From Psilocybe azurescens (lineage: Eukaryota > Basidiomycota > Agaricomycetes > Agaricales > Agrocybaceae): a DNA stretch of 64,000 nt. Of the stretch, positions 1 through 12,181 are shown piece by piece (position 1 is the first letter of the stretch; each line of letters opens with the position of its first letter). The stretch is from NCBI GenBank assembly GCA_023853785.1, contig JAJIRX010000926.1:38803-102802 (forward strand). Reading direction: 5' to 3'. Below the pieces are notes generated by a model. That model made no database searches, was not told where the DNA came from, and saw only the letters and a list, made by a program, of their open reading frames with translations. The position numbers and the translations under genes were made by a program.

Positions 1-314
1 TAGAGCTACAACCATGATTGAATCATGTTATCACGCGACGCGACTTTTCATCGAATCTTCGCGGAACTCACGCTTGGGCTTGTGTTCTGTCGACATGATG
101 GTAGGAGAAATAAGGAAAATAGACCCAAAATCGAGAAAAGGAGGGGGAATACAAGGGGAAGAGAGGAAATGAAAGGGCGGTGGTATCTGCACAGACGGGA
201 CGGGCGGAACTGGGATGGCAAGACGGCTTTATCGGCCCAGTCACAGCACCGTGACAGATATCTAACTGGGTGCCGCGTGACGACAGTCGAGCTCGACGTC
301 AACGTCGATGAGCT

Positions 315-831
315 ATGGTATACATCCACTCCTGGCAAGAGTTCCAGGATGCGGCGGAGTCGTTGTACTCGAAAGCTCCTAATAATGTACGTGTTATTGC
401 TATTGAACACTATATCTTAACCTTGTTCGCGATCTAGACACGCTATTCTGTAAAGTGGAAATCATCTGAAGGCAAACTAGTGCTGAAGATCACGGACAAT
501 ACGACAGTAAGTGTTTCTTGTCCATATATAGGGACTACATGACTGCGTGCTAAATCTATGTTGATCAGTGTATCAAGTTTAAGACGAATTCGTCCATATT
601 TCTCAATCGATTCGAGTCGCTCAATCTATCCATTATGCAAAAATGCAAAACCAACGGCGTCGAGAAGAAGCGCCAGGTCTTACCTCTGCAGGCGATCTGC
701 ATTCACCAGCTGAAAATGATCGTGCCAGTCCTATACCTGCTCAAACATCAAGTGCGATTCCAACCCAGGTCCCAGCGGCTGGCGGAGTGAAAAAGAAAAA
801 GCCCAAAAGAAGAAGTAATGCTGGATCCTAG
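315..831 (+). CDS. SRP9: Signal recognition particle 9 kDa subunit (SRP9), one frame break
   Basis: SRP9 pairs with SRP14 to form the Alu-domain dimer of the signal recognition particle, which slows translation while ribosomes dock at the ER. Three exons are visible: 315-386, 438-506 and from 569. Both introns have GT-AG ends (GTACGT and GTAAGT donors). The protein opens MVYIHSWQEFQDAAE and contains RYSVKWKSSEGKL and KFKTNSSIFLNRFE, which match the SRP9 core. The C-terminal tail is basic (KKKKPKRR), as in fungal SRP9/Srp21. The joined exons are one base short of a whole number of codons: the frame breaks at the A-run 639-643, and one extra A would continue the core directly into the tail ending at the stop at 829-831. 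Read literally, the protein would stop at 788-790 with an unrelated tail. A possible poly(A) signal AATAAA is at 977-982. Recognition is firm; the break is probably a sequence error. Confidence 0.85.
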
Positions 832-849
832 GCGCGGTATTCTGGAGGA

Positions 850-2010
850 ATGCCACGTTATGTTGGGATGGAGGACGATCATGCATGTCGGGACGTTGAA
901 CATCTTGTGGTGAGTACCATGTTCTCACTTCCTTGCCATACTTCTCACTCGATCTGTTCAGTTACTTTGTTCTCTAAATAAACAATATACCAAGTTCACT
1001 CTCTTTAGAATCCCCTCAGCTTCAATGGTATTTCCTCATTCACCTGAGTGTGTGACCAGTACCGAGTCTATGAAAAACACATGCATCTAGGAACTGGGGT
1101 CAAGGCCGATTATATCTCTTATGTCGCATGGCACGCTAGCCGTTTCCTTGGCTTATGCAAGGCTTATATGCGATTTAAAGTTGTTAAGCTCTGATATCTT
1201 CTACGCCTGTCAGCCAAGCAAATCAGCAGAAAAGATCGCCTTTTCCTGAATGTCGCCGCCGGGCAGCCCTTATACACGTGTCCAGGTTGGAAATTTCTAT
1301 CAGTCGGTCGAAGTTATTCTGCTACTCGAAACCTCTCACAGTCGCCAATTCTGCTTTATCTGAATTCTAGAACCCACGATTCAGTCTCATAATCAGTTTT
1401 GTACCCCGTTTACGTGTTCCGATCACTTTATTTTCCTGGACATGGATCGCTTCCCATGGAACGACCTTCAGTGACTTTTTGGATAAAAATCGAAACCGTT
1501 GCGCATGTCTTGGCATCCCCGACGTCGAAGCCAGAAATATCTGTAACACCAGCTCCGAGGCTTACTCTCCGGCAACAAATATGCCGGTTAGCGTGCTGTA
1601 CGCTGCTTTACGTATCTCTCGAGGATGAAAAACATGCCAGCTTAGTATGGGAGCGTTCGTGCTGCGGATGCTCGACAGATCAACATTCTCTCGGTCACTC
1701 CATTGAAATGAATGAAGGCTTCCTCGAAACATGCGTTGTCTTTTCCTGAGATGGGTTGGAAATTGATTTTTATGTCCTTGATGTCCGGGGTGGTGTGTAC
1801 CCACAGGAATCAACATATCACGCTTATTTGCAAAGCGCAGCTTAGGAACAGTCGTCTTTTTATGGAGCAGCTGCGGATCTCGGGCGACATTATCGTGCGC
1901 CTTCTTCATGATCAACTACACGGGTAGATCTACCACTTGGTAAAAAACAGAATTCTGTTAAGTTTACTGTCGACAATATGCCTCTTCTCTTCAAGATGCA
2001 GTCTCATCGT
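850..2010. repeat. Diverged long duplication, copy A
   Basis: This segment resembles 2765-3845 over its whole length, with stretches of roughly 60-75% identity by eye. Shared landmarks include AGCTTCAATGG (near 1019 and 2938), CGAGTCTAT (near 1064 and 2981), a block around TTTACGTGTTCCGATC versus TTTGCGTGTTCCAATA, and AGCGCAG...AGGAACAG (near 1838 and 3669). Open frames occur on both strands but are broken by stops and no family was recognised. It is probably a decayed gene or element duplicated in direct orientation. Confidence 0.6.
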
Positions 2011-2764
2011 ATTGGACTTTAACCATCCAAACATACAATAAAGTCCATCGTGTCCGTTTGCAGGATGTTATTGGTGACAATCATCAGCCTTCACTGCTAT
2101 CTTCGACCAGCAAAATTTTCGGGTATGATACCAGTGATGCATTAGTATCTTTCTCAGAATGGAGCGAATTGATGAACTTTTTGATTGGAAAAATATGAAA
2201 ACTTACAACAGCTTTCATGTAAAAAATCACAGCAGAATATGATTGGAACATGACGCAGTTGTAAACCGGACACTAGATGGACTCGAGCACGTATTATACA
2301 TGTTTATATCTTCAGTGGATATCGTTAGTCTAACCTTAAGCACACTCCGACTTGCACCAGAAAATCAAAACACCATCAATTCAGAATCTATATTTTCACG
2401 TCCTCATAATCTGCCCAACTAATTCCATTTCATTGTTCGATCCCCGAACATGGACTTTCGATACACCCAATATTCTGACCACCATCCAGCCAGGCACCCT
2501 TCCGAGTCCCGTCCTTTGATCTACGAGAATATTCCCGAAGGATAGGTCTCCATGCGTGAAAAAATGTTGCGATTTAGGTCGCTAATATATCTCTGTATTT
2601 ATGCTGAAAAAATGAATGAGACTCCCTTCCGAATTCCCATAATCCTCTAGGACCTTACAGAGAGATACGCGGACATGAGATGAGTCCTTTAATTATTGAG
2701 CTACCCATCCCGCTGGCTCTGGTTGCCTAAGCGCTTGCAGCTGATTGCAATCCATGTTGTTCCG

Positions 2765-3845
2765 GTACCACGACAATCGTTGGGAGCAAGAGTCGCGAGA
2801 CTACATAGACGCTGAGTTAACATCTTCTAGTGGGCACATCAGGTGAGCATGCTATTCCTATGTCACTTTCTGGCTATCTTTCGGGCTTGATCTACTAAGA
2901 ACTTTTCTTCTTTAATTTATCCTCTGAATTCCGCCAGCTTCAATGGAACTTTTCCATTCACCTATTTGCGTAAACAAAAACGAGTCTATAGGAATATATG
3001 CATGCCGTGCGCCATTTAAAACCGTTGAATTCTGACAAACTATCAATGACTTCTAGGTAAGTACGTCAGAAGCAGGAAATCATGGAAGAAGCCGTTTCTT
3101 TTGGGCGGTCACTATCGGACATGATTCTGTGCACCGGTCAAGGTCGAGCCTGAAGTTCTAGCAATCTTGTGGCGAACGTTTTCAATGATTGTATTGCTTC
3201 TTTTCTTCGATCTGATATCTAGAGCCCACGGCTCGCTTCAGTGATCTTTGTGCATTGTTTGCGTGTTCCAATAGAATTGTATCTCGTTTCCCATAGAAGA
3301 ATGTACGATGTTCGTATTGATAGCTCGAAACCACTTGTCTGTTCTTGGCGGTCCGACGTCGAGGACAGAAATAGCACATCATCCGCATCGCCAACTTCCG
3401 ATTGCCTCCCCGGCTACAAAGGTTGCCGGAACCACTTGCTGTACGCACATCTCGACGATGGAAAACTCGAAGTTGGCTATGTGATCGCTCAAGCTGCGGA
3501 TGCCTCGACAGGCTGACATTCTCTCGATAACTCCATTGATATGAATTAAGGCTTCCTCGAAACAGACGTTATCTTTTCCTGACATGGGTCGAAAACCGAA
3601 CTTCTCGTCCTCGATAACCGGAATGGTGAGTACTCACAAGAATCTACATTTCAAGCTTATTTTGTAAAGCGCAGTCCAGGAACAGCTTTCTTCCTTTATG
3701 GCATAGCTGCGGACTACATAATTTTTCATGTTATGGCCGATTACACGTTGATCTGCCACTTGGCAAAAGAGCAACATTAAGTTAAGCGTAGTGTCAATCT
3801 AATGCACTTCTCATTTTCTTCTCTCCAAGGCGCAGTCACTGGAAC
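2765..3845. repeat. Diverged long duplication, copy B
   Basis: This is the second copy of the segment at 850-2010, in the same orientation and about 1.9 kb downstream. The region between the copies (2011-2764) shows no recognisable gene. The minus-strand open stretches in the two copies share short peptides, but neither copy carries a clean reading frame, so no protein is assigned. Confidence 0.6.
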
Positions 3846-4991
3846 GGACTGCAAGCGCGCCAATACAAAAAAATTACTCTAAATTTAAAGACGCCAAGTC
3901 CGTCGGCAGGGCATTCGAGCTACATTCATCAGCATTCACCTCGATCTTTACACGGCTGTAGCTGGGTATTAGCTTTGTAACAACTGCTGCAAGACGCTTG
4001 ATTCTGTAGTAAATGATAAACTCTTGTCGCCATTTGTTCAAGGATCGTAAGCCGCGTTTTACCCCAGAAAGCTTGTCAGGCACTGCCCCGACGTGCTCTC
4101 GGAATTTCTCTCGGAATGTGGGTTAAAATCACGGTTAAATCTCGTGCAGAGCTCCACTCCCCCAGCAGCTAGGTATCTTCATTAACGCGATGGACGAGGA
4201 ACAGATACCGTAATATCATTAGAGTTGGATAATTTGATATCTGGTGAGACGGAGACGCAGCGCTGGCGCGTACGAATTGTATTGTAAGCATGCAGAGCCA
4301 CGATGACAGCCCTCATAGTACTCCCATGGACATGATCAAAACTGTACCACAAGAAAAAATTCACGCGTAGGTTCCGGTGCCTTGCAAAGCAAAACAGCCG
4401 TGCATTTGAATTTTGGGAGATGAAAGGACAAACCGAGTCTTTAATTCCCATATCTTTTAAATTTAGGATATTATCATTTGCACTTGCTCTATTACTATTG
4501 GCAACCTCACTGCTTCAAGAATAGGTTTTTGTGGTTAAATGGGTGTATGGGCTGCCGAACACCGCGTATTTCGTCAACGATATGTTTTTGCGGTAAAAGG
4601 GATCATGCGCTTTTTCGGTGGGTTTTTATGGACTTTTGAGGACAACTTCGACCCCGCAAAGCGGAATTTGCAGCGCGGCATGGGAGAGACATGCAATATT
4701 TGGATTTGGAGTTGGATGCATGTCAGTTTCTGACCAAATCATGGTGGTGTGTGCGTAATGTACGTAGGGGGCGTAATAGTAATACAGCATATACTTCAAT
4801 GTCAATCTAGCGATGTCATGAAATTCATGAACCTCGGGAGCCCTATGCATTATGCAATTCGTTTTGTAGAACTTCGAGTCGACGGCTGCATAATTTGAAG
4901 TAACAGACTTTAGTGTTATGAAAAATTTGTGAAAATTTTATGGAATAAAATTACATGCAATAAGGGCGTCAGTCGAAAGAATCCCGTGAAA
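3846..4991. other. Intergenic, no gene recognised
   Basis: Only short open frames are present (about 64-89 codons), with no splice-compatible extension or family resemblance. The right end is the 3' flank of the minus-strand gene that follows. Confidence 0.5.
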
Positions 4992-6735
4992 TTACTCTGA
5001 ATCTGAATCGTCCACGGGATTCCCATTAATATCATAAGCCGATCTAGTGGACGCCCGCGATATTGGTCTAGGAATACTTCCTGCGGACTGGAGCAAAGGC
5101 ACGAGTTCAGGCGGTGGAGCAGAATTAGAACGGTTAGTACCCACGGCATCCAAGGTGCGAGAAGTTACACCAAATAATGAAGGCGGCAAAGCTCCTGGCG
5201 GCAAGATGGGAGCGGGACTGGACACAGCAACGGGGAAAGGTGGAGGCGGAGGTATTAGCACCGCCTCTTCCAATGGAGGCGGTGGTGTTGATGGTGGGAT
5301 GTCCGCATACGAGCGTGTGCTGCGAGTAGTGGTCGCATACGGACTTGAAGTGAGCGACGAGAGCAGTGTCGAGTTGTTGGCGTTGTTCGCCAGTGCGGCG
5401 GTGTACGTTGGGGGATCTGAAGGAATGACAGTATCCGGGAAGAATCTCGGTACAAAAGGGGCAGGTCCCGACATATGAGGTGAATCGTCGGATCCATTGG
5501 TGTGGAGTGACTCGCTATCCAGGCGATCTCTGGCTGCAGCCAGGCGCCTTCTCCGAATAATGCTTATGGCCAGACCCAGCGAGAAGATGGCGAGGATCCC
5601 AACGCTTCCTCCTACAGCACCGGCGAAGGTGGCAATGTTGTGCTTCTTGGTACTTCTGCAAAGGCGAAGAAAAGATCAATGTTCTATTCCACAAGATGCC
5701 GCAGGAACGGCAAGAATCCCCGACAATGGTACGAATTCGATACTTACGAATCAGTAGTTGCGCTTGGCGTGTTTTGAGCTAGTGGCGTCGGGCCCCCTGT
5801 ATCAGTTGGAGTACTATTTGTGGCACTGGCGGTGTATACGAGGTAATCGAATAAGAATGATGAATTCTCGCCGACAAGGACGACCAACTGATGAGGAGAT
5901 TCTTCCAGACCAGTTTTTGAAAACACAGTTGCGTTCGCATAAGATCCGGAAGGGCCATCAGCATCAGCAGAACCTGCATGTTTGAAATCCCCTAGTGGCT
6001 CTCCGTCCAGCACAAACGAGAGGTTCATGTTAGTGGGAGTGCTTTTAGGTGCTTGTGCAATGAATCCTCGTGGTTCGATGCCATACAAGTAGACGGCCGA
6101 TCCTGTAATAATCAATTAGAAAGAGGCTTGACGACGTTGAGACAACTTACCCGTGAAATTGAAGGAGAGTGTGATGTTCACTCCTTGATCGTCTGGATCC
6201 CTGGAGAAGAGACCGCGTCTTCGTTTTCCGGGATCACCCCAGAAGGTGATTTCTTGCCCTTTTGTTTATGTTCGTCATCGTCGTCATCACCGGCATCCGG
6301 GTCGCCTGTTGTACCAGCACCAGCAGCCGGACTTATTGTAGGTTGAGCGGCCAAGGCTGGGTCGCGGGGGAGGCGATGAGGCTGGGGGAGGAGGGGGTGT
6401 CGACGACGGCGGCGGCGGATGGGAAGAACTGGGGTTGACGTCATCCTCGTCGAGCAAGTGTATGGCTTCGTGGTACGACGACGATCCCCCAGGATTCAGA
6501 CATGTCGAACAAGACTGTGAACTGGGGAACCAAAATTTCTGAGGCTGGTACACTATCGAGGGGTCTGTATCCTGCACCACAACGTCTGCCGCCATTACAG
6601 AATGGTGAGCTTGCAACCAGCAAGACAATACGATAGTCAGGCGTAATAGAGTCGTGCGCAATCTAGCATGGTGGTTCCTGTTAGAATTCAACTTCAATAA
6701 TGGCGCCAACAACGAAAATTCATAACTCACGACAT
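4992..6735 (-). CDS. Secreted-type single-pass membrane glycoprotein (Mid2/SKG6-like TM), unknown function
   Basis: The start at 6735 is followed after five bases by a small intron (GTGAGT...CTAACAG) that leads into MSNHHARLRTTLL and a hydrophobic signal segment. A Pro/Ser-rich linker comes next, then an extracellular beta-rich region containing GQEITFWGDPGKR, VNITLSFNFTG, SAVYLYGIEPRG and FLFDYLVYTAS, a pattern common in Agaricomycete surface proteins. One transmembrane segment (FAGAVGGSVGILAIFSLGLA) is followed by an Arg-rich stop-transfer and a Pro-rich cytosolic tail ending DSDSE. Several introns are present; the product is about 520 residues. Two indels are implied: one extra base in the G-run 6366-6370 and one missing base near 6257-6263. 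Related proteins may act as wall sensors, but the ligand and role are unknown. Confidence 0.65.
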
Positions 6736-7313
6736 AACGGCGAGCGAGTGGATTGTCTTGATGCTCGGTGGCTAACCAGGTAAAGCCCAGAGGATGTTGT
6801 TACAAAAGGGAGAAAGGAGGATGGGCGTGAGAGGGGCTCATCATTTGGACCTAGCAGTTAATCTAGTTAAAGGGAGATCGTCCGAAATCTATTTGCCCAC
6901 GAGTTAGATTTATCCGGTCTAAGTATCGCAGAAGTCTCGGGAAAGAGATGAGAACGAGAGCCCCGGTGCTCGTGGAAGGATTAACGGCCATCGCAGATTG
7001 CCGGACACCACACCTTGGTCTTGGTATTCAGCTTTGGTTCCCAGCTCTATTTTATATTCTTATTTCTAGAGGCGGCGCAGTCTATCTGACTGACAAGGAA
7101 ACAAGGAGGTTGTTGGAAATTTTAAGGGTGATTGTAAGTGCCAAGTCAAGAGTTGGTTTTCAATACAACGTGCGTGACTTACTAAGGGAAGAATCTTATC
7201 GTTAGTAGACAATCTAATCTATAGACTCTGCAACACAGTGAAGTCAATGTCGTCCTGCTTCCTCTTCTCCTTCTTCCTCAATTGTGACCATTGCGCCAGG
7301 TATCGCCGAAACA
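6736..7313. other. Divergent promoter region
   Basis: This gap separates the start codons of the minus-strand glycoprotein and plus-strand VPS36, so both promoters must lie here. An 85-codon open frame at 6948-7205 has no recognisable similarity and is not called. A TC-rich pyrimidine stretch precedes the VPS36 start, as is common in basidiomycete promoters. Confidence 0.5.
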
Positions 7314-9324
7314 ATGGCTCTTCGACGGTACACAAGACAGGTGGATGGAACTATCCCCGTTCAAGCACTTCTATATAACGACGAAGAGCTGTTGGCAAGT
7401 CAAGATGGTGTTGGGATATACGATGGGTAAGTTACGCGAATTCGGTGGGTCTGTCACAGGGTCTTTCCGTACTGAAGCTTTTTCACCCTTAATTTATTGC
7501 AAAGTTCCCAGAAAGCACCGGATCATCAGGTTGGAACGATACATGTAACGAGCCACCGATTATTCTTCCTCAATGCACAGAAGGCCCGAGCGAAATCGTT
7601 CGAAATGTCTCTGTCATTTATTGTTCAGACGGAATACTATGCAGGACTCTTCAAGTCATCGGCCAAGATCACCTGTCACCTCTCTGGCACTCCCGTTGGT
7701 TTGGGTTCGAGTGAACAAGACGGAGCACATGTAGCTCAGTTTGACAGTTGGGAATGTGAGGTGTGCGCATATCGTAATCCACCTGGTTTCAGCCCAAGTG
7801 CTGCACGTATTTGTGACCTATGTGGGGTTCCTCGCACGACGGTTCCGACGCCCATTACCTCGGTGTCGTCCTATCACCTTTCGACCTCTCTCCCGACCTC
7901 CGCTCTATCATCGTCTACTTCCTTACCTTCGGGGTCGCGTTCCTCGCATGGAACAAAGCCAACATCTATCGCGTGCCCTGCATGCACTTTTCTCAACCAT
8001 CCCTCCTTGCGTTCATGCGAAATCTGCTCAACTGATCTTCCTCAAGTTAGTACCGAGCTCAAGTCGGCGCCTTCTTCACGACCCATTACACCCGGCTCAG
8101 ATGATGATGACAATACACCATCAAAATCGATCAAGATCAGTTTTCGCAAAGGAGGAGACAAACCCCTTTATGCAGTGCTTAAGCGTGCCTTGAAAACCAA
8201 ATCCTGGGAGGTGGGTCCACTTATTTCTGACCGTCTGACACGAAAGGGTATTTATTTCGTCTTTCTCGCTTTATATATCAGGAGAACGGCACGGCGTCCC
8301 TGCTCGACGCGAATAGCAATGATACCGACAATCGAAATGCGCCTGGAAGGTCAGGAATATGTAAGTGGTGCCTTGTTCTTTATATAAAAAAACATTCCTG
8401 TGAACGTTTACTTTTTTGATATCGCCGTTTCGAAAAGCTGGTATTCTCAGGACGGTGGAAACTTCTGCTAAAGGAAGAGAAACTCACATGAACGATGCGT
8501 TGCAGGATTTGGAAGCTTTTATGGTGAAAGCTAAAGACATGGTAAAGCTGGCTGCGGAGCTCAATGAAAAACTAACAGCAGTATCATCCTCCAGCGGAAA
8601 GGGCTCTGATGTGGTGTTAACCTCCGGTGTAGCAGAACCAGAGGAGGCGACCTTCATTCGGTCATCTCTTTCTCAGCTGGGGCTGAAAATGGAAAACACC
8701 CCTGTAACGCTCGATATGATGAAAGACGAGCGAAAATGGGTTGATGAACTTGCTCGGGAACTTGCGCATGTTTTACAGGGATCATCCACCTCCGTCGACC
8801 ACACAGGTGGTATGATGAAAAACCGCGGGATCATCGCCCTGGATGAGGTCTGGGGCGGCTGGAACCGTGCGAGAGGCGTTGGTGAGCAGTCACTCGTATA
8901 TCGTATATTTATAGGCATTCGCTAAGAGATGACGGTCTATTATCACAAAGCTCTCATCCCACCATCTACGCTCCTCCAGGTGGTGCCCCACCTCCCCGCA
9001 CACACCAATCCCACAATTCGCCATCGAGCTTTTACGTCCGGGCTAAATGTTTTACATACGCCTCCATACTCGCAGGCCGCCTTTGGCGCACGGATCTCGA
9101 GCTTCCTCATGATGAGCGGACCGAAGACTACGGTGGAAATATCCACAGTGGAAGACCTGACCGTTGCTCTGGTTTCTGAGATGATAGACGACGTGGAGAA
9201 AGTCGGCGGGGTTATGAGAGATGACAGCAGCGCTGCTATTACGGGCGGCGGGAGTGGGACTGGCGTAGAGCTGAAGTGGTGGGGCAATGTGTTCCAAGGT
9301 TATATTTGGGACGGTCAAGAATAA
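7314..9324 (+). CDS. VPS36: ESCRT-II subunit Vps36
   Basis: Vps36 is the ubiquitin- and lipid-binding subunit of ESCRT-II, which sorts cargo into multivesicular endosomes with Vps22 and Vps25. Five exons join in frame: 7314-7426, 7505-8210, 8282-8360, 8438-8881 and 8951-9324, giving 571 codons, close to the yeast protein. The N-terminal GLUE domain reads YNDEELLASQDGVGIYDG and HVTSHRLFFLN. It is split by two NZF zinc fingers: WECEVCAYRN...CDLCG and CPACTFLN...CEIC. The second has the Thr-Phe pair seen in ubiquitin-binding NZF fingers and the first does not, as in yeast, where the first contacts ESCRT-I. After SIKISFRKGG comes the helical and winged-helix EAP30-type half (GILRTVETSAKG, LDEVWGGWNRARG). 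No frame break was seen, which is unusual in this window. Confidence 0.93.
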
Positions 9325-9982
9325 TAGAGTTACATGGGTATGTGTACACTGGTTTAGTCTTTTGTGGATTGAAGTTGTTTTATTCATGATCGACGACCGC
9401 AGTCGATCCTGGGACCTACAATCCCAAGCTCACGATGAAATGTTTGTCTTTGACTGTAGCGTCTTACTGAACTTTCACAACGACTGAGAGCCAATATTAA
9501 AACCGAAATTTGGCTCGCCGAATTTATCGGGAGAGCCATTCGAAAGCAGGCATAATTTTATTGGTGGCGAACGATAACTTCTTGGGTCTACGCAGACATT
9601 TCTTGAGAAATTGATTGTATATTCCCTTATATTCCTATGGAATTGATATGGGTCCTCGGCAATAACGCTGGGTTTAACGCTCAGGTTTCATTGGCTAAAA
9701 TGGAACATCGGAAAACCTATCAGCGGGCTTTTTCAACACGGTAATACGAAATCCACTTTGATGCGAATTGATTCCTCAATAGCCGTATGATATCGAATAC
9801 CGGTTAACATGGAGTCTGTTTCTACCAATTAGAAGCGCTCAATGGGTCGACGGATAGTCACTCCTGACACTTGAGAGGCAGTCCACATGTCCAATCAAGC
9901 GTGAAGCAGCGTGAAGCCCCAATTCGATGGATAAATCTCGCCTTCTGTGATTGGTTGCCATGCAATGTTGAGTGGATGTGGA
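9325..9982. other. Intergenic between convergent genes
   Basis: VPS36 and the rhodanese gene converge on this stretch. It should hold both 3' ends. No further gene or repeat was recognised. Confidence 0.5.
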
Positions 9983-11127
9983 TTAGACGACTGAGCCGGC
10001 AAGGGATAAAAGAGACCTTGATTCACGTCTATCAAGATCGATAGGAAGTCCTTCATTCTTCCATGCTTCGTATCCTCCAATGATATCAGTGGCATTCAAC
10101 ATCCCCAATTGCTGCAGAGAATAGGCTGCAAGGCTGATGACCATGATGACATTATTAGCAATTGTATCATACTTCATATTCAATTGGTAATTACCTCGAA
10201 GTATACCCTTCTTGACAGAAAACGATGATTCGAAGGTCGTATCGGTCTGCGATAGCGAGGTGGGATGCACATCTCGGATCAAACCTCCATTCTAAAACGT
10301 TTCTTTCGATGATTAGGGAGCCGTGGATACCTCCTTCTAGTTCCCGTTGCGCCTGGGGTCGAATGTCAACTAGAAACGTTGGGGCGCCAACTTGTGTTTC
10401 TCGGAGTTCATCATATGCTTGAGAAGGGCTGACGCGTTGAAGTTTTGCACGTGCTAGGGAGAGAATGTCGTCGATCCCTCGTGAGCCTGGAGGTGGGGTA
10501 AGCGGGTCCATCGGACTTCTCGCGGCTTTGCGTACTACATCCCACAAGGCTTCTTCGTCATAAGGCGACATGCCCAAGTCCAAGACGGTGGCCACCCATC
10601 GGTCTTCTTCATTATTCGCGGCTACTATCCTGCCGATGAATTTGGAGCTGGCGAGAAGCACTGCTCGTTGCACGTAGTCCTGAGAAGAGCCAGAAATAAT
10701 TAACGTGCTGGGAACGGACGTCGCAGACTGCGCAATTGTCGCGATTGCAAAAGATGGTTGCTTAGAGTAAGTTGGTGTTGAATTTTTGCAGCGACCAATC
10801 GTAGGAAGTCCTCATCTTCGTTTCTGGACATGACCAACCTAACACCGATTCTCACGCCTGGTACGAGGAAGATTAGTATCTAGAACACCTTGGGGGAATA
10901 AACACGAAGATCTCACCATCGAATGATTGGGCCTTGGTAATTGTATGTACAGCTATCTCTTGAGAGACTTGCTCCCGGACATCAGCCAAAGTGCGAAGCG
11001 ATAATGGACTCCTGGGAACAAGCGCAGTGCCATCGATTACAGACGCAGGAGAGGTAGAGTCGCTTTTACCACTTGATTGCGCCGCTGCAGAACCTCGGGG
11101 AGATATATCTGATTCAAAACCTATCAT
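9983..11127 (-). CDS. Rhodanese-domain protein with a fused N-terminal domain
   Basis: The C-terminal third is a rhodanese sulfurtransferase domain: FLVDIRPQAQRELEGGIHG, then the active-site loop VFCQEGYTSS with the catalytic Cys, then LGMLNATDIIGGYEAWKNEG. The loop is formed by splicing out 10134-10194. Upstream is a domain I do not recognise, with GVRIGVRLVMSRNEDE, STLIISGSSQDYVQRAVLLASSKFIGRI-like text and a D/P-rich linker. An intron near 10860-10915 joins SFDG to VRIG. The start at 11127 is provisional and lies in a Ser-rich leader. One base appears missing in the run at 10782-10786; adding it would link the upstream exon to the ATIAQSA segment. The IERNVLEWRFDP and CQEGYTSS pattern resembles actinobacterial-type sulfurtransferases known to me. 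The substrate is unknown. Confidence 0.7.
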
Positions 11128-11602
11128 GTCCTTCAGAGATTAGCTTAGTTTCATGGATTCACGGGTTTGCATCTGAGAACAATTGCACTGAAATTATGTT
11201 GGAATGACTTATAGGGCGTTGGAATATTGCTCACGCAATAGTGTCAAGTGAACGCAATGATAAGATAATTTGAAGCAGAGTAAACCAGATATCCTCGATG
11301 GAAATTGGTCAAATAATTCAGGAAGCCGCTCCAGATGTTAATCAAGAATTCTGTGGATACAGATTACTTGAGGTTGGGGCAAAGATGGTTTAACTGTTCA
11401 CTGTGACTTAGTCGGAGAGAAAGGAATTAGATGGCACGAGTCCAGGGGGTCGAATAATTATTTCAATATTTGTGTTTACTGGTGACGGTCTCAAAAACAA
11501 GCAAATTACGTCATGTTGCTTGGTGAAGGAGGTTCCCGCTGAGCTCCCAGCTTTCACCTGCACTTCCAACTGCAATCCACTGCTGTATAACCACAATCCA
11601 CA
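11128..11602. other. Divergent promoter region
   Basis: This lies between the provisional rhodanese start and the FMP46-like start. An upstream first exon of the rhodanese gene could be hidden here. Minus-strand open frame 11408-11665 overlaps FMP46 exons and is treated as a shadow. Confidence 0.4.
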
Positions 11603-12181
11603 ATGTTCAACTCTTTCAAGAGGAGACTGGTAGGAAAATCTTCTTGTTAATGGAATGTGACTCATATGGCGGTTCTGATGCTTTTCAGCCCGAAATATCT
11701 ATCTTGTAAGTAGTACTGATGTGAACGCACTGAATTCAAATTGGTGTAACATCGATGGTATCCTAGTCACAAACCATCATCAACGCAATCGCAAAAGGCT
11801 CTTGATCTCCTGAAGGCATCCTTATCGGCCCCGTATCCTCCTGGTGGTTCATCTGGAAAGCCTCTGGATTTCCAACTCGAAGTTGTGACATCACCGCCTA
11901 CATCCGACCAGCTTAGGGTTATCTTGTCTTACCTTCCTTCTCCTGCGGCAAACCCGTCTCTGGTGTTCCTCTCTGCCCACCCATCTACACCTAGTGCCGC
12001 TGAACAGCCTACCACAGTAAAAGGAATAGCCGAGTTGGCGGAAAAGAACCCAAATGCCATAAAATGGCCTATTGTCGTGGATTGGCAAGATGGTAAGGCC
12101 AGTGTTGGGAATATCGATGGTGTGAAAGGCATGTTGGAGCATCTTCGTAAAAAGAGGGATGGCGAGATTACAGAGGAATAA
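11603..12181 (+). CDS. FMP46: Fmp46-like mitochondrial thioredoxin-fold protein (DUF1687)
   Basis: Three exons join cleanly: 11603-11629, 11689-11705 and 11767-12181, for 152 codons. The protein begins MFNSFKRRLPEISIFHKP, a short basic leader compatible with mitochondrial import. It continues with SQKALDLLKASLSAPYPP and DFQLEVVTSPPTSDQLRVIL, and ends KWPIVVDWQDGKASVGNIDGV followed by a Lys-rich tail. This order matches the Fmp46 (DUF1687) family, described as putative mitochondrial redox proteins with a thioredoxin-like fold. I see no cysteine anywhere in the translated protein, so a thiol redox role looks unlikely for this copy. The two very small 5' exons fix the start. No frame break was seen. 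Confidence 0.8.

Noticed and set aside
5047..5478. Plus-strand Gly-rich open frame of 143 codons
   Set aside because: It is the antisense of the Pro-rich cytosolic tail of the minus-strand glycoprotein.
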